DNA of 49,343 nt from NCBI GenBank assembly GCA_021413865.1, contig JAIOPN010000025.1, positions 1 to 49,343 on the forward strand, in the 5' to 3' direction. The stretch comes from Planctomycetota bacterium. Lineage in GTDB: Bacteria; Planctomycetota; Phycisphaerae; Phycisphaerales; Phycisphaeraceae. A program made the translations under genes and the position numbers. The notes under the pieces were generated by a model. That model saw nothing but the letters and a program-made list of their open reading frames with translations. It searched no databases and had not been told where the DNA came from. Positions 24,750 through 32,934 of the stretch are shown here, piece by piece; within the stretch, counting starts at the first letter, position 1, and each line of letters begins with the position of its first letter.

Positions 24750-25394
24750 ATGACGACCAAGGGTGCACCAGACACCACCCGGAAACTGCACCTGGCGCTG
24801 CTGCTCAGCGCGGCCGCGGTGTTGGTCTGGTCGGCCGTCGCGCCGCACGGGCGGTTCAATTGGCTCATGGAAACCCTGCCGGCGATGATCGGCGGAGCCG
24901 TCTTCGTCGCCATCTATCCACGATTCCGGTTTACGACGGTCAGTTACACGCTTGTCTGGCTCTTCGCGCTGATCCTGATGGTCGGCGGGCATTACACCTA
25001 TGCGGAAGTGCCGATCGGGAATTGGGCGAGGGACACGTTCAACCTGTCGCGCAACGACTTCGACCGAGTCGGTCACTTTTTCCAGGGTGTGGTGCCCGCG
25101 ATGCTGGCGCGGGAGTTGCTCATCCGCACCTCGCCGCTCCGCGCGGGGAAATGGCTCTTCACGCTCTGCGCGAGCGTGGCCCTGGCGATCAGCGCGCTGT
25201 ACGAACTATTCGAGTGGCGTTACGCGGTGACCTTCGGGGGCCAGGCGGCGGCGGACTTTCTGGGCAGCCAGGGCGACATATGGGACGCACAGCAGGACAT
25301 GTCGCTGGCATTGATCGGCTCCATCGCGGCACAGCTCGTTTTCTCGCGGTTGCAGGACCGGCAGCTTCATGCCGTCAGGACAGAACCTAAATGA
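24750..25394 (+). CDS. DUF2238/YjdF-like membrane protein
   Basis: 214 residues with about six hydrophobic segments: 'LHLALLLSAAAVLVWSAV', 'TLPAMIGGAVFVAIY', 'VSYTLVWLFALILMVGGHYTY', 'GVVPAMLARELLIR', 'WLFTLCASVALAISALYELFEW' and 'SLALIGSIAAQLVF'. The motifs 'GGHYTYAEVP', 'DRVGHFFQG', 'ALYELFEW' and 'QGDIWDAQQDM' are those of the YjdF/DUF2238 family, whose function is unknown. The chosen start is ATG 24750, with GGAGG upstream; GTG 24732 is also in frame. Its stop overlaps the ParE-like start by four bases (ATGA), so it is translationally coupled to a topoisomerase subunit, an unusual neighbour for this family. Confidence 0.8.
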   Translation: MTTKGAPDTTRKLHLALLLSAAAVLVWSAVAPHGRFNWLMETLPAMIGGAVFVAIYPRFRFTTVSYTLVWLFALILMVGGHYTYAEVPIGNWARDTFNLSRNDFDRVGHFFQGVVPAMLARELLIRTSPLRAGKWLFTLCASVALAISALYELFEWRYAVTFGGQAAADFLGSQGDIWDAQQDMSLALIGSIAAQLVFSRLQDRQLHAVRTEPK

Positions 25395-27295
25395 CCACCA
25401 CCTACACCGCCAAAGACATCACCGTTCTCGAGGGCCTCGACCCCGTGCGCAAGCGGCCGGGGATGTACATCGGAGGCGTTGGCTCCGCGGGGTTGCACCA
25501 CCTGGTCTGGGAGATCCTCGACAACTCCGTTGACGAGGCGATGAACGGCCACGCCACGTCCATCGAGGTCACGCTCCACGAGGACGGCAAGTCGATCACC
25601 GTCTCCGACAACGGCCGCGGCATCCCCGTCGATATCCACCCCAAGACCAAGAAGTCCGCGCTCGAGGTCATCCTCTGCACGCTCCACGCGGGCGGAAAAT
25701 TCGAGGCGGGAAACTACAAGACCGCCGGCGGGCTGCACGGCGTGGGCGCCTCGGTCGTCAACGCCCTCTCCAAGGACCTCATCGCCACCATCAAGCGCGA
25801 CGGCTACGTCTGGGAGCAGCGTTTCAAGCAGGGCAAGCCACAGGGCCCGGTAAAAAAACTCGATGCGGCACGCGGCTCGGGCACCACCATCTACTTCCAC
25901 CCCGACCCGACGATCTTCCCCAAGACCGAGTACGACCCCAATCTCATCCGTGAACGGCTCGAGGTCGCCAGCTACATCCACAAGGGGCTGAAGGTCTCCT
26001 TCGACGACCGGGTCAACAAGCAGAAGTTCAGTTACCACCACGAAGAGGGGCTGATCGAGTACCTGCGAAAAATCCTCACCGAGCGCGCCGCCAAGCCGAT
26101 CCACGAGGCGCCGTTCACCTTCTCGCGTGAGAACGGCGAGAGGATCGAGCTGGCCCTGCACTGGACCGAGGCGACCGAGGAGCACCTGCGCAGCTACGTC
26201 AACGGCATCCCCACAAGCTCCGGCGGCACGCACGAAAACGGCCTGCGCGCCGGCGTGGGCAAGGCGATCCGCAACTTCATCGAGACTCACAACCTCACGC
26301 CCAAAGGCGTCACCCTCACCGCCGACGACATCCGCGAGGGCATGATCGGCGTGCTGAGCATCTTCATCGCCGAGCCGCAGTTCCAAGGCCAAACGAAAGA
26401 CCGGCTCAACAACCCGGAGGCGCAGAACCTGATCGATTCCGCGGTGCGGCCGGGGCTGGAACACTGGCTCAATCACAACAAGAGCACGGCCGAGGGGATC
26501 GTGGGGCGGATCATCCTCTCGGCGCGGGCGCGAGAGGCGTCGCGCGCGGCGAGCCAGGCCGTCATCCGCAAGAGCGCCACCTCGGGCCGCGCCACGCTCC
26601 CGGGCAAGCTCAGCGACTGCACCTCCAACCGCACGTTGGAGACGGAGCTCTTCATCGTCGAGGGCGACTCCGCCGGCGGCAGCGCCAAGCAGGGCCGTGA
26701 CCGCAACACGCAGGCGATCCTCCCCCTGCGCGGCAAGGTGCTCAACACCGAGGGCATGGGCACCGCCAAGGTGCTGGAAAACAAGGAGCTCTCCGACCTG
26801 CTCATCGCCTTCGGCTGCGGGATCGGCAAGGAACTGGACGTGGCGCGGCTGCGTTACGGTCGGATCATCCTGCTCGCCGACGCCGACTCCGACGGCAACC
26901 ACATCACGACCCTGCTGCTCACGTTCATCTTTCGCCACATGCGAGGGCTGATCGAGGCCGGGAGGGTCTTTCTCGCCCAGCCGCCGCTCTACCGCATCGA
27001 TATCGGCAAGGAATCCCACTGGGCGCTGGATGAGGCGCACAAGGCCCGCGTCCTGCAGAAGGCGGACGGCCGGTCCAAGCCCGAGATCACCCGCTTCAAG
27101 GGGCTGGGCGAGATGATGCCCAAGGTGCTCTGGGAGACGACGCTCAACCCCAAGACGCGCCGCCTGCTCCGCGTCGAGATCGCCGACGTGCTGGAGACCG
27201 ACCGCGTGTTCGCCGGCTTGATGGGCAAGGACCCGGCGGCACGGTTCCACTTCATCATGGAGCGGGCGGACGAGGCGGACGAGTTGGATGTGTAA
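25391..27295 (+). CDS. parE: Type IIA topoisomerase subunit B (ParE-like)
   Basis: 634 residues, close to ParE and shorter than many GyrB proteins. The GHKL ATPase domain shows 'EILDNSVDEA' (catalytic Glu near 41), 'SDNGRGIPV' (72-80) and 'GGLHGVGASVVNAL' (113-126). The TOPRIM domain has 'VEGDSAGGSAKQGRDR' near 424 and 'LADADSDGNHITTLL' near 497. 'DADSDG' and 'TSGRATLPGKLSDC' match proteobacterial ParE better than GyrB ('DADVDG'), so topoisomerase IV is preferred, though automated naming as GyrB is likely. It begins within the stop of the DUF2238 gene and pairs with the ParC-like subunit upstream. Confidence 0.85.
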   Translation: MTTTYTAKDITVLEGLDPVRKRPGMYIGGVGSAGLHHLVWEILDNSVDEAMNGHATSIEVTLHEDGKSITVSDNGRGIPVDIHPKTKKSALEVILCTLHAGGKFEAGNYKTAGGLHGVGASVVNALSKDLIATIKRDGYVWEQRFKQGKPQGPVKKLDAARGSGTTIYFHPDPTIFPKTEYDPNLIRERLEVASYIHKGLKVSFDDRVNKQKFSYHHEEGLIEYLRKILTERAAKPIHEAPFTFSRENGERIELALHWTEATEEHLRSYVNGIPTSSGGTHENGLRAGVGKAIRNFIETHNLTPKGVTLTADDIREGMIGVLSIFIAEPQFQGQTKDRLNNPEAQNLIDSAVRPGLEHWLNHNKSTAEGIVGRIILSARAREASRAASQAVIRKSATSGRATLPGKLSDCTSNRTLETELFIVEGDSAGGSAKQGRDRNTQAILPLRGKVLNTEGMGTAKVLENKELSDLLIAFGCGIGKELDVARLRYGRIILLADADSDGNHITTLLLTFIFRHMRGLIEAGRVFLAQPPLYRIDIGKESHWALDEAHKARVLQKADGRSKPEITRFKGLGEMMPKVLWETTLNPKTRRLLRVEIADVLETDRVFAGLMGKDPAARFHFIMERADEADELDV

Positions 27296-27321
27296 CCCAT
27301 CGTTACGATGCAGAGTTTGCC

Positions 27322-28557
27322 ATGCACCTGACCAGCAAAACAGTCCTCTGTGAGACCCCGGGCAGCGGCTCATCCGTTTACGCCGAGACTTTCTACAACA
27401 CCCACGCCGGCGTGGCCAAAACCCTCCGCCGCTCCATCGAGACGCGCAGCGACCTCTTCGACTCCACCGAAGAGGCGTTCTCCGCCGACAACGGCAAGAC
27501 GTGGTCCCCGTTTGAGCAGCGACGGATCGTGGACCGTACCGACAAGGGCATGTACCGCCTGACCATCATGCCCGGCTGGGTCGATCCCGTGAACGGCCGA
27601 TTCCTCAACATGCTCGTCGAGGGCATCCTGCCCGCGGACGACGCGCTCGCCGACGGTATGCGGAACTACTACCTGCGTTACCGCGTCTCGCTCGACGGCG
27701 GGCGCACCTTCTCTGTCGACAATCCCTGCATCCAGCACGGCCCGCCGGAGAAATTCGACGCCGCTCATCCCTTTGAGGGCGTCACCGTCGGCAAAAACAG
27801 CATGATGCTCGGCGACAGGGGGAGCGAGACGATCCGCACCAGGGGCGGCCGGGTGCTCGTGCCGGCGCAGGTCTGCCCCGTCGGACCGGACGGGGAATAC
27901 ATCAACCCCGGCGGTGGATACACCTACCACGACGCGGCCGTGCTCATCGGCAAATGGAACGATGAATCCGCCGGTGCGAAGGACCTGCGCATCACCTGGG
28001 GCCTGTCGTCTTACATCAAAGGCGACCCGACGCGCTCGACGCGCGGCTGCGTCGAGCCGACGCTCGCCCAGTTCCCCGACGGGCGCATCCTCATGATCCT
28101 GCGCGGCAGCAACGGCGGCTCGAAGGACCCCGACCACGCCATCCCCTCCTACCGCTGGTGCACAGTCTCGCGCGACGAGGGCTCCACGTGGGCGCCGGTC
28201 GAACCCTGGACCTTCGACGACGGCACCCCCTTTTACTCCCCCAGCAGCATGTCGATGCTGCTGCGCCACTCCAATGGAAATGTTTACTGGATCGGCAACA
28301 TCTCCCCGATCAACTGCCGCGCCAACTCTCCGCGGTACCCGATCGTGATCGGCCGCGTGGAGCCGACGGGCCTGCGCCTGATCCGCGATTCGATCTTCGT
28401 GATCGACGACAAAAAGCCCGACGAGTCGCCGAGCATGATGCTCTCCAACTTCTACGCCCACGAGGACCGCATCACCGGCGAGATCATCGTGAACATGAGC
28501 CGCTTCATGCTGCCCGATTGGATCGCCAACGCCTACGAGTACCGGGTGCAACCATAA
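27322..28557 (+). CDS. Asp-box (BNR) sialidase-like protein 1
   Basis: 411 residues of a six-bladed propeller with at least three Asp-boxes (S-x-D-x-G-x-T-W): 'SADNGKTWSP', 'SLDGGRTFSV' and 'SRDEGSTWAP'. Exo-alpha-sialidases and related glycosidases use this fold; the Arg triad and Tyr/Glu pair of true sialidases cannot be assigned with confidence. No signal peptide is visible, so it may be intracellular. No strong ribosome site precedes the ATG. It follows parE by 26 bp but is functionally unrelated, and it starts a run with ThuA, Gfo/Idh/MocA and a second Asp-box gene on the same strand. Confidence 0.82.
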   Translation: MHLTSKTVLCETPGSGSSVYAETFYNTHAGVAKTLRRSIETRSDLFDSTEEAFSADNGKTWSPFEQRRIVDRTDKGMYRLTIMPGWVDPVNGRFLNMLVEGILPADDALADGMRNYYLRYRVSLDGGRTFSVDNPCIQHGPPEKFDAAHPFEGVTVGKNSMMLGDRGSETIRTRGGRVLVPAQVCPVGPDGEYINPGGGYTYHDAAVLIGKWNDESAGAKDLRITWGLSSYIKGDPTRSTRGCVEPTLAQFPDGRILMILRGSNGGSKDPDHAIPSYRWCTVSRDEGSTWAPVEPWTFDDGTPFYSPSSMSMLLRHSNGNVYWIGNISPINCRANSPRYPIVIGRVEPTGLRLIRDSIFVIDDKKPDESPSMMLSNFYAHEDRITGEIIVNMSRFMLPDWIANAYEYRVQP

Positions 28558-28622
28558 CCCGGGTCCACGGTGACATCCCCCGCCATATCTGTAACAATCC
28601 CCGCTCCCCTGGGAGCCCTCGC

Positions 28623-29339
28623 ATGGACCGCATCCCCACCCTCCTGCTCACCGGCGTCAACAACCACGACTGGGAGCGATCCGCCCCCTTCGTCCGCGAC
28701 CTGCTGGAACGCTCCGGTCGTTTCGCCGTCACGCTGACCGAGAGCCCGTCGGCGGCGCTGGAGAACGCGGCCGAACTCTCCAAATACCGCCTGCTGTTCA
28801 TGGACTACAACGGCCCGGCGTGGTCCGACGCCGCCCGCGCCAACTTCGAGAAGGCCGTCGCCGGGGGCACGGGGCTGGTCGTGCTGCACGCCGCGGACAA
28901 CGCCTTCCCGGGCTGGACCGAGTTCGAGAAAATGGCGGCCCTGCTCTGGCGCGACGGCACCGGCCACGGCGAGTTCCACGAGTTCAACGTCGCCATCAAG
29001 GACAAGAACCACCCGATCACGCGAGGCCTGAATGATTACGCGCAGTGGGACGAGTTGTACCACCGGCTCGTCCACATGCACCACGCCCCGGTCCACGTCC
29101 TGGCCACCGCGCACTCCTCCGCCGACAAGGGCGGCACCGGCGCCGCCGAGCCCGTCGCCGTTGTCATCCCCTACGGCAAGGGCCGCGTCTATCACCACAT
29201 CCTCGGCCACGTCTGGAAGGGCGACCCCCTTGGCGCCTACAAGGGGGCGAGCATGATCGCCTTTGAAAATCCCACTTTTCAACGCCTGCTCCTGCGCGGC
29301 AGTGAATGGGCGGCGACCGGGGCCGTCACGCTTTCCTGA
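28623..29339 (+). CDS. ThuA domain protein
   Basis: 238 residues with the ThuA (trehalose-utilisation) flavodoxin/GATase-like fold: 'LLLTGVNNHDWERSAPFVRDLLE', 'YRLLFMDYNGPAWSDAARANFEKAVAGGTGLVVLHAADNAFPGW', 'NHPITRGL' and 'GKGRVYHHILGHVWKG'. ThuA-type proteins are linked to sugar oxidation in rhizobia, and in planctomycetes often accompany Gfo/Idh/MocA oxidoreductases, as here; their reaction is not settled. The start at ATG 28623 has GGGAG seven bases upstream; the open frame to the left runs antiphase through the previous gene and is not part of it. The next gene follows after 21 bp. Confidence 0.87.
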   Translation: MDRIPTLLLTGVNNHDWERSAPFVRDLLERSGRFAVTLTESPSAALENAAELSKYRLLFMDYNGPAWSDAARANFEKAVAGGTGLVVLHAADNAFPGWTEFEKMAALLWRDGTGHGEFHEFNVAIKDKNHPITRGLNDYAQWDELYHRLVHMHHAPVHVLATAHSSADKGGTGAAEPVAVVIPYGKGRVYHHILGHVWKGDPLGAYKGASMIAFENPTFQRLLLRGSEWAATGAVTLS

Positions 29340-29360
29340 TTTCCAAAATAGGAATACCCC

Positions 29361-30389
29361 ATGCACACCGTTGGAGTCATCGGCCTGGGCAACATCGCGG
29401 CGATGTACAGTACGCCCGACAACGCCGCCCCCTACTGCCACGTCGGCGGTGTGCGGCACAGCAAGCATGTCCGGCTCGACTGCGTCTGCGACCTGTCCAA
29501 GGAGGTCACGCAGAAGTTCCGTGACCGCTGGGGGTCGTCGTTCCCCGAGCTGCACTACGCCGAGAGCGTGGACGCGATGCTCGCCGCGCGCCGGCCGGAT
29601 ATCGTGGCCGTCTGCGTCCGCGGGCCGCACCACTTTGCCGTGACCACACAGGTCCTCAACCACGCCAACCCGCCGCGTGCGATCTTCCTGGAAAAACCGC
29701 CGACCTGTTCGCTCCAGGAAATGGACCAATTGCTCGCCCTCTCCAAGAGCAAGCGCATTCCGATCGTCGTGTCGTACTCACGCCACTGGTCGCCCAAGGT
29801 GATGCGGATGAAGGAGTTGATCGACCAGGGGTTGATCGGCAAGGTCCAGCGCGTGGTGGGATACGTCCACAACACGTTCCTCTCCTTCGCCAGCCACACG
29901 ACGGACCAGGTCTGCCAGTTCGCCGGCTACTGCCCCACCGCCGTCTTCGCCCGCGGGGTGGTGCCCAAGGCCGAGGTGCCGCCGGGCTTCGAGCCCGAGC
30001 CGGAGATGCGGAGCATGGTCATCGAGATGGCCAACGGCGTCACCGCCATCCAGAGCGGCGACGGCGAGTACGGCGGGTTCTACGTCGATGTCTTCGGCGA
30101 CAAGGGCTACGCCCGCGCCGGCATCTACCTGCCCCCCTATGCCCGGGACAAAGAGGGCAAGGCCATCGACCTCAACGCCCTGGGCTTTCCCCCGGAGATC
30201 AGCGTCTTCACCGTCGCCTACGACCAGATCGCCCGCCACCTCGACGGCGGGCCACCGCCCGACTGCTGCGACGACCAGTGGGCAATCGTGCACGAGATCG
30301 GCTGCGCGGGCATCGAGAGCGTCCACACCGGCAACCGCATCACGCTCCCCAACCGCGCCCGCACCCGCAAGGTTTTCGCCAATGGCTGA
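29361..30389 (+). CDS. Gfo/Idh/MocA family oxidoreductase
   Basis: 342 residues. The Rossmann fold begins 'TVGVIGLGNIAAMYSTP', 'FLEKPPTCSLQEM' is the family's EKP motif with the conserved Lys, and 'YSRHWSPKVMRMKELIDQGLIGKVQRV' leads into the alpha/beta C-terminal domain (about 125-330). Members oxidise or isomerise sugars and inositols with NAD(P). AGGAA lies 7 bases before the ATG. The stop overlaps the start of the next Asp-box gene by 8 bases, so the pair is translationally coupled. With ThuA upstream, this looks like a sugar-oxidation module; the substrate is unknown. Confidence 0.9.
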   Translation: MHTVGVIGLGNIAAMYSTPDNAAPYCHVGGVRHSKHVRLDCVCDLSKEVTQKFRDRWGSSFPELHYAESVDAMLAARRPDIVAVCVRGPHHFAVTTQVLNHANPPRAIFLEKPPTCSLQEMDQLLALSKSKRIPIVVSYSRHWSPKVMRMKELIDQGLIGKVQRVVGYVHNTFLSFASHTTDQVCQFAGYCPTAVFARGVVPKAEVPPGFEPEPEMRSMVIEMANGVTAIQSGDGEYGGFYVDVFGDKGYARAGIYLPPYARDKEGKAIDLNALGFPPEISVFTVAYDQIARHLDGGPPPDCCDDQWAIVHEIGCAGIESVHTGNRITLPNRARTRKVFANG

Positions 30390-31557
30390 GACTCCCCCGC
30401 GTCAATCCATCGTCACCGTCAGCAACTACCGCGTGCTCTTCGACCGCCAGCGACAGAAGGGCTACCGCGCCAGCTACGGCTCGGCGGCGTACCGTGACGG
30501 CCGGCTCACACTGCTTTTCATCCGCGCCAGCGACGCCGTCAAGGGCGAGTCGATGCGGCTGACCACCAGCGACGACCTCGGTCGGACGTGGTCCGCCCCC
30601 GTTGGTTTCGGCCCGCCGCTACCGCCGGGGTTCCCCGACGCGCACCAGACCGTCAACCTCACGGGCGTCACGCCGCGCGGCACGCTTCTGGGTTGCGGCC
30701 ATTACCTGCCCAGGGGCATCCGCGAGGACGGCAACCACGAGCACTACATCGAAGACGTCGCCTGGCGGCCCTGCGACGCCCTCATCGGCCGGCAGGAATC
30801 CAGCCGGAGCGAGATGACCTGGACGCGCTTCCCCACCGGCACGTTCATGGGCGAGCAGTTCCTCGAACCCGGGATCGTCACCCGTACGGGCCGCGTCGTG
30901 CTCGCCCTGTGGGGGGCGCAGAGCAAGGGGGACAACTGGGGCTGCGGCGTCATCCTCAGCGACGACGACGGCGTAACCTGGCGCTTCCGCCACATCGGCT
31001 GCGTGCGCGACCACCTCATCCGCAACAACCCGGCGGTCCCCGCGGGCTTCAACGAGCAGACGCTCTTCGAGGCCCCCGACGGCACGCTCGTGAGCCTCAT
31101 CCGCGGCCGAGAAAAGCTCGGCGCCGCGGACGCAGAGGGCAGGGAGACGTATTACTTCCGCTCCGTCTCCCGCGACGGCGGTGAAACGTGGTCCACCCCC
31201 GCGCTCACCAATCTCCCCGGCACCGGCGCATCGCACGGCGGCATCGCGCTGCCCGACGGGTCGCTCCTCTTTTGCGTCCGCATCCCTCACCACCCCGAGA
31301 CCACCGCGTGGATCAGGCCCGAGGACCCGGCGCTGAACGGCTTGCACATCGTCCGCAGCACCGACCACGGCGACACGTGGCAGACCGTGCGCTTCCTCCA
31401 GCAGACGCCAGAGGGCGAGGGGTTCGACAACTACTACAACGCGATGAACGGCTGCTTTGTCCCGCTTTCCCCCAACCGCTGGATGTACGCGTTCGGCCAC
31501 TTCGACCACAAACGCGATCGGCACCGCATGCTCTGCTTCGACCTCGCCGCCGGGTGA
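30382..31557 (+). CDS. Asp-box (BNR) sialidase-like protein 2
   Basis: 391 residues with four Asp-boxes: 'TSDDLGRTWSAP', 'LSDDDGVTWRFR', 'SRDGGETWSTP' and 'STDHGDTWQTV', placed at regular propeller spacing. An Arg early in the chain ('YRVLFDRQRQKGYRASYGSAAYRDGRLTLLFIR') may correspond to the first sialidase Arg, but this is not certain. No signal peptide. The start at ATG 30382 overlaps the end of the oxidoreductase gene. It is only distantly similar to the Asp-box protein at 27322-28557. An inverted repeat begins 14 bases after its stop. Confidence 0.83.
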   Translation: MAETPPRQSIVTVSNYRVLFDRQRQKGYRASYGSAAYRDGRLTLLFIRASDAVKGESMRLTTSDDLGRTWSAPVGFGPPLPPGFPDAHQTVNLTGVTPRGTLLGCGHYLPRGIREDGNHEHYIEDVAWRPCDALIGRQESSRSEMTWTRFPTGTFMGEQFLEPGIVTRTGRVVLALWGAQSKGDNWGCGVILSDDDGVTWRFRHIGCVRDHLIRNNPAVPAGFNEQTLFEAPDGTLVSLIRGREKLGAADAEGRETYYFRSVSRDGGETWSTPALTNLPGTGASHGGIALPDGSLLFCVRIPHHPETTAWIRPEDPALNGLHIVRSTDHGDTWQTVRFLQQTPEGEGFDNYYNAMNGCFVPLSPNRWMYAFGHFDHKRDRHRMLCFDLAAG

Positions 31558-31570
31558 ACGGCTTATTCGG

Positions 31571-31641
31571 GTGGGGCAGGCGTCCCGCCTGCCTTCTGCT
31601 TTTGGTCATTTTTCAAGAGGCAGGCGGGACGCCTGCCCCAC
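31571..31641. repeat. Perfect 23-bp inverted repeat between convergent genes
   Basis: GTGGGGCAGGCGTCCCGCCT (with TGCC following) at 31571-31593 is matched by its exact inverse at 31619-31641, with a 25-base spacer. It is the same family as 17812-17899. It lies between the tail-to-tail Asp-box and glycosyltransferase genes and probably acts as a two-way terminator-like hairpin. Its right arm is translated as the last residues of the glycosyltransferase. Confidence 0.88.
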
Positions 31642-32877
31642 CACTTTTTCGATCAAATCACACGTCATCCCCAGCGCGTCCATCGCGCGCAACCGATCCG
31701 CTACGCCGCGGCAGGCGGCTGCGACCCCGGCATCCGTGAGCAGCGGCGTCAATCGATCCGCGACGCGCCGAGCGGTGAACTGTTTGGGCGACAGCGAATC
31801 ACCGATGCCCAATCGCCTGATTCGCGCGGCGTTGTCAGGCTGGTCGTGGGAGAGCGGCATGATGAGTTGGGGGACGCCCGCGGCCATCGCCTGCGACATG
31901 GTGCCAACCCCACCGTGGTGGACGAGCGCCGCCGAGCGCGGGAGCAACTGGCTCAGCGGGACGAAATCGAAATGGCGCACCGTCGCGGGCAGATTGTGGG
32001 GAATCTGTTCGGGGAAGCGTGTGAGCAGCAGGCCCGGGCGGTTCATCACCTTGCACGCGCCGACGGCGGCGGCGAAGAAATCACCGGCGTGGACGTTCGC
32101 CGAGCCGGGCGTGAAAACAATCGGCGGGCCGTGCTGTTGCAGGAACTCTTCCAATCCCGGCAGCGGATCGGACGCGCCGCGCTCGTCGTAGAGTGGGAAG
32201 CCCGTGAGCCGGACCGAGGCGGGCCAATCGGGCTGAATGGGGGCGAACCAGTCGGGGAACATGCCGAGCGTGAGCTGCGGGGAGTGCCAGTAATCTCGCG
32301 CCGGGTGACGGATCGGCGGCAGGCCGAGTTCGCAGCGGAAGTCGTTCACCGGCCGTTCGAGAAGCGGGTCGAGCATGACGGCGTCGGCGACCCAGTAGAT
32401 GAACCGCTTGAGGAAGGCCGGTGCCCGGCGTGGCAGGTTGCCCGCGGGGAGCACGGGGGTCTCGTTGACGCTGCGGAAGATGGCGGGCTGGAGGTGCAGG
32501 GTCGCGAGGGGAATGGCGAGCTTGTCGTGCGCGATGCGGGCGCCGAACCCCAGCGCGGAGTTGATGAGGATGGTCTCCCCCGGGCGGTGCAGGCGTTGGA
32601 TCGCCTCGTACTGTCGCCGCATCCCCTTGACGACCCATGCGAGCACGGTGGAAGGCCCCTTGCTGGCGTGCCAGAGCATGGGGTCGCGGATGGCCTCCCG
32701 GAACTCCTCGCCCGTGCCCAGCGGCTCGTAGGCCAGCCCGACGCGGCGGATGAGCGGCTCGAACTGGCCGTTCACGATGACGACAACCTCGTGGCCGCGC
32801 GACTTGAGCGCCAGACCTATCCCGACGAAGGGGTGGACGTCGCCGCTGCTGCCGATGGGGCAAAGCAAGACCCGCAT
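31606..32877 (-). CDS. GT1-family glycosyltransferase (UGT/MGT-like)
   Basis: 423 residues of GT-B fold. The N-terminal 'MRVLLCPIGSSGDVHPFVGIGLALKSRGHEVVVI' is the acceptor-domain start of sterol- and macrolide-type glycosyltransferases. The C-terminal donor site 'ALVHHGGVGTMSQAMAAGVPQLIMPLSHDQPDNAARI' is the GT1 sugar-nucleotide motif. It transfers a sugar to a lipid or small molecule; the acceptor is unknown. GGAGG lies 9 bases before the ATG. The final dozen residues (VGQASRLPLEK) come from the inverted repeat, so the ancestral end was probably near 'DLIEKV'. It lies downstream of the secretion operon on the same strand, about 57 bp after gspF, and may be read through from it. Confidence 0.9.
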   Translation of the reverse strand: MRVLLCPIGSSGDVHPFVGIGLALKSRGHEVVVIVNGQFEPLIRRVGLAYEPLGTGEEFREAIRDPMLWHASKGPSTVLAWVVKGMRRQYEAIQRLHRPGETILINSALGFGARIAHDKLAIPLATLHLQPAIFRSVNETPVLPAGNLPRRAPAFLKRFIYWVADAVMLDPLLERPVNDFRCELGLPPIRHPARDYWHSPQLTLGMFPDWFAPIQPDWPASVRLTGFPLYDERGASDPLPGLEEFLQQHGPPIVFTPGSANVHAGDFFAAAVGACKVMNRPGLLLTRFPEQIPHNLPATVRHFDFVPLSQLLPRSAALVHHGGVGTMSQAMAAGVPQLIMPLSHDQPDNAARIRRLGIGDSLSPKQFTARRVADRLTPLLTDAGVAAACRGVADRLRAMDALGMTCDLIEKVVGQASRLPLEK

Positions 32878-32910
32878 GAAGGCGATCCTCCGGGGGAGGA
32901 GCCATCATAG

Positions 32911-32930
32911 GGCGCTAAGCCGTGAGCGGC
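32911..32930. repeat. GCTAAGC-type repeat copy between gspF and glycosyltransferase
   Basis: GGCGCTAAGCCGTGAGCGGC matches the inverse of 48481-48500 at 18 of 20 bases. It can form a CGCT/AGCG hairpin. The placement between genes suggests another dispersed intergenic element. Confidence 0.6.
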
Positions 32931-32934
32931 GGCA

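Noticed and set aside
22258-27295. Confident gyrA/gyrB naming
   Set aside because: The A subunit lacks the first-blade QRRGGKG box and the B subunit has DADSDG as in ParE, so gyrase is not the best-supported call.
31571-31641. CRISPR-like or phage attachment site at the 23-bp inverted repeat
   Set aside because: The arms are inverted, not direct, occur as isolated pairs, and match a dispersed intergenic palindrome type with a second pair at 17812-17899.
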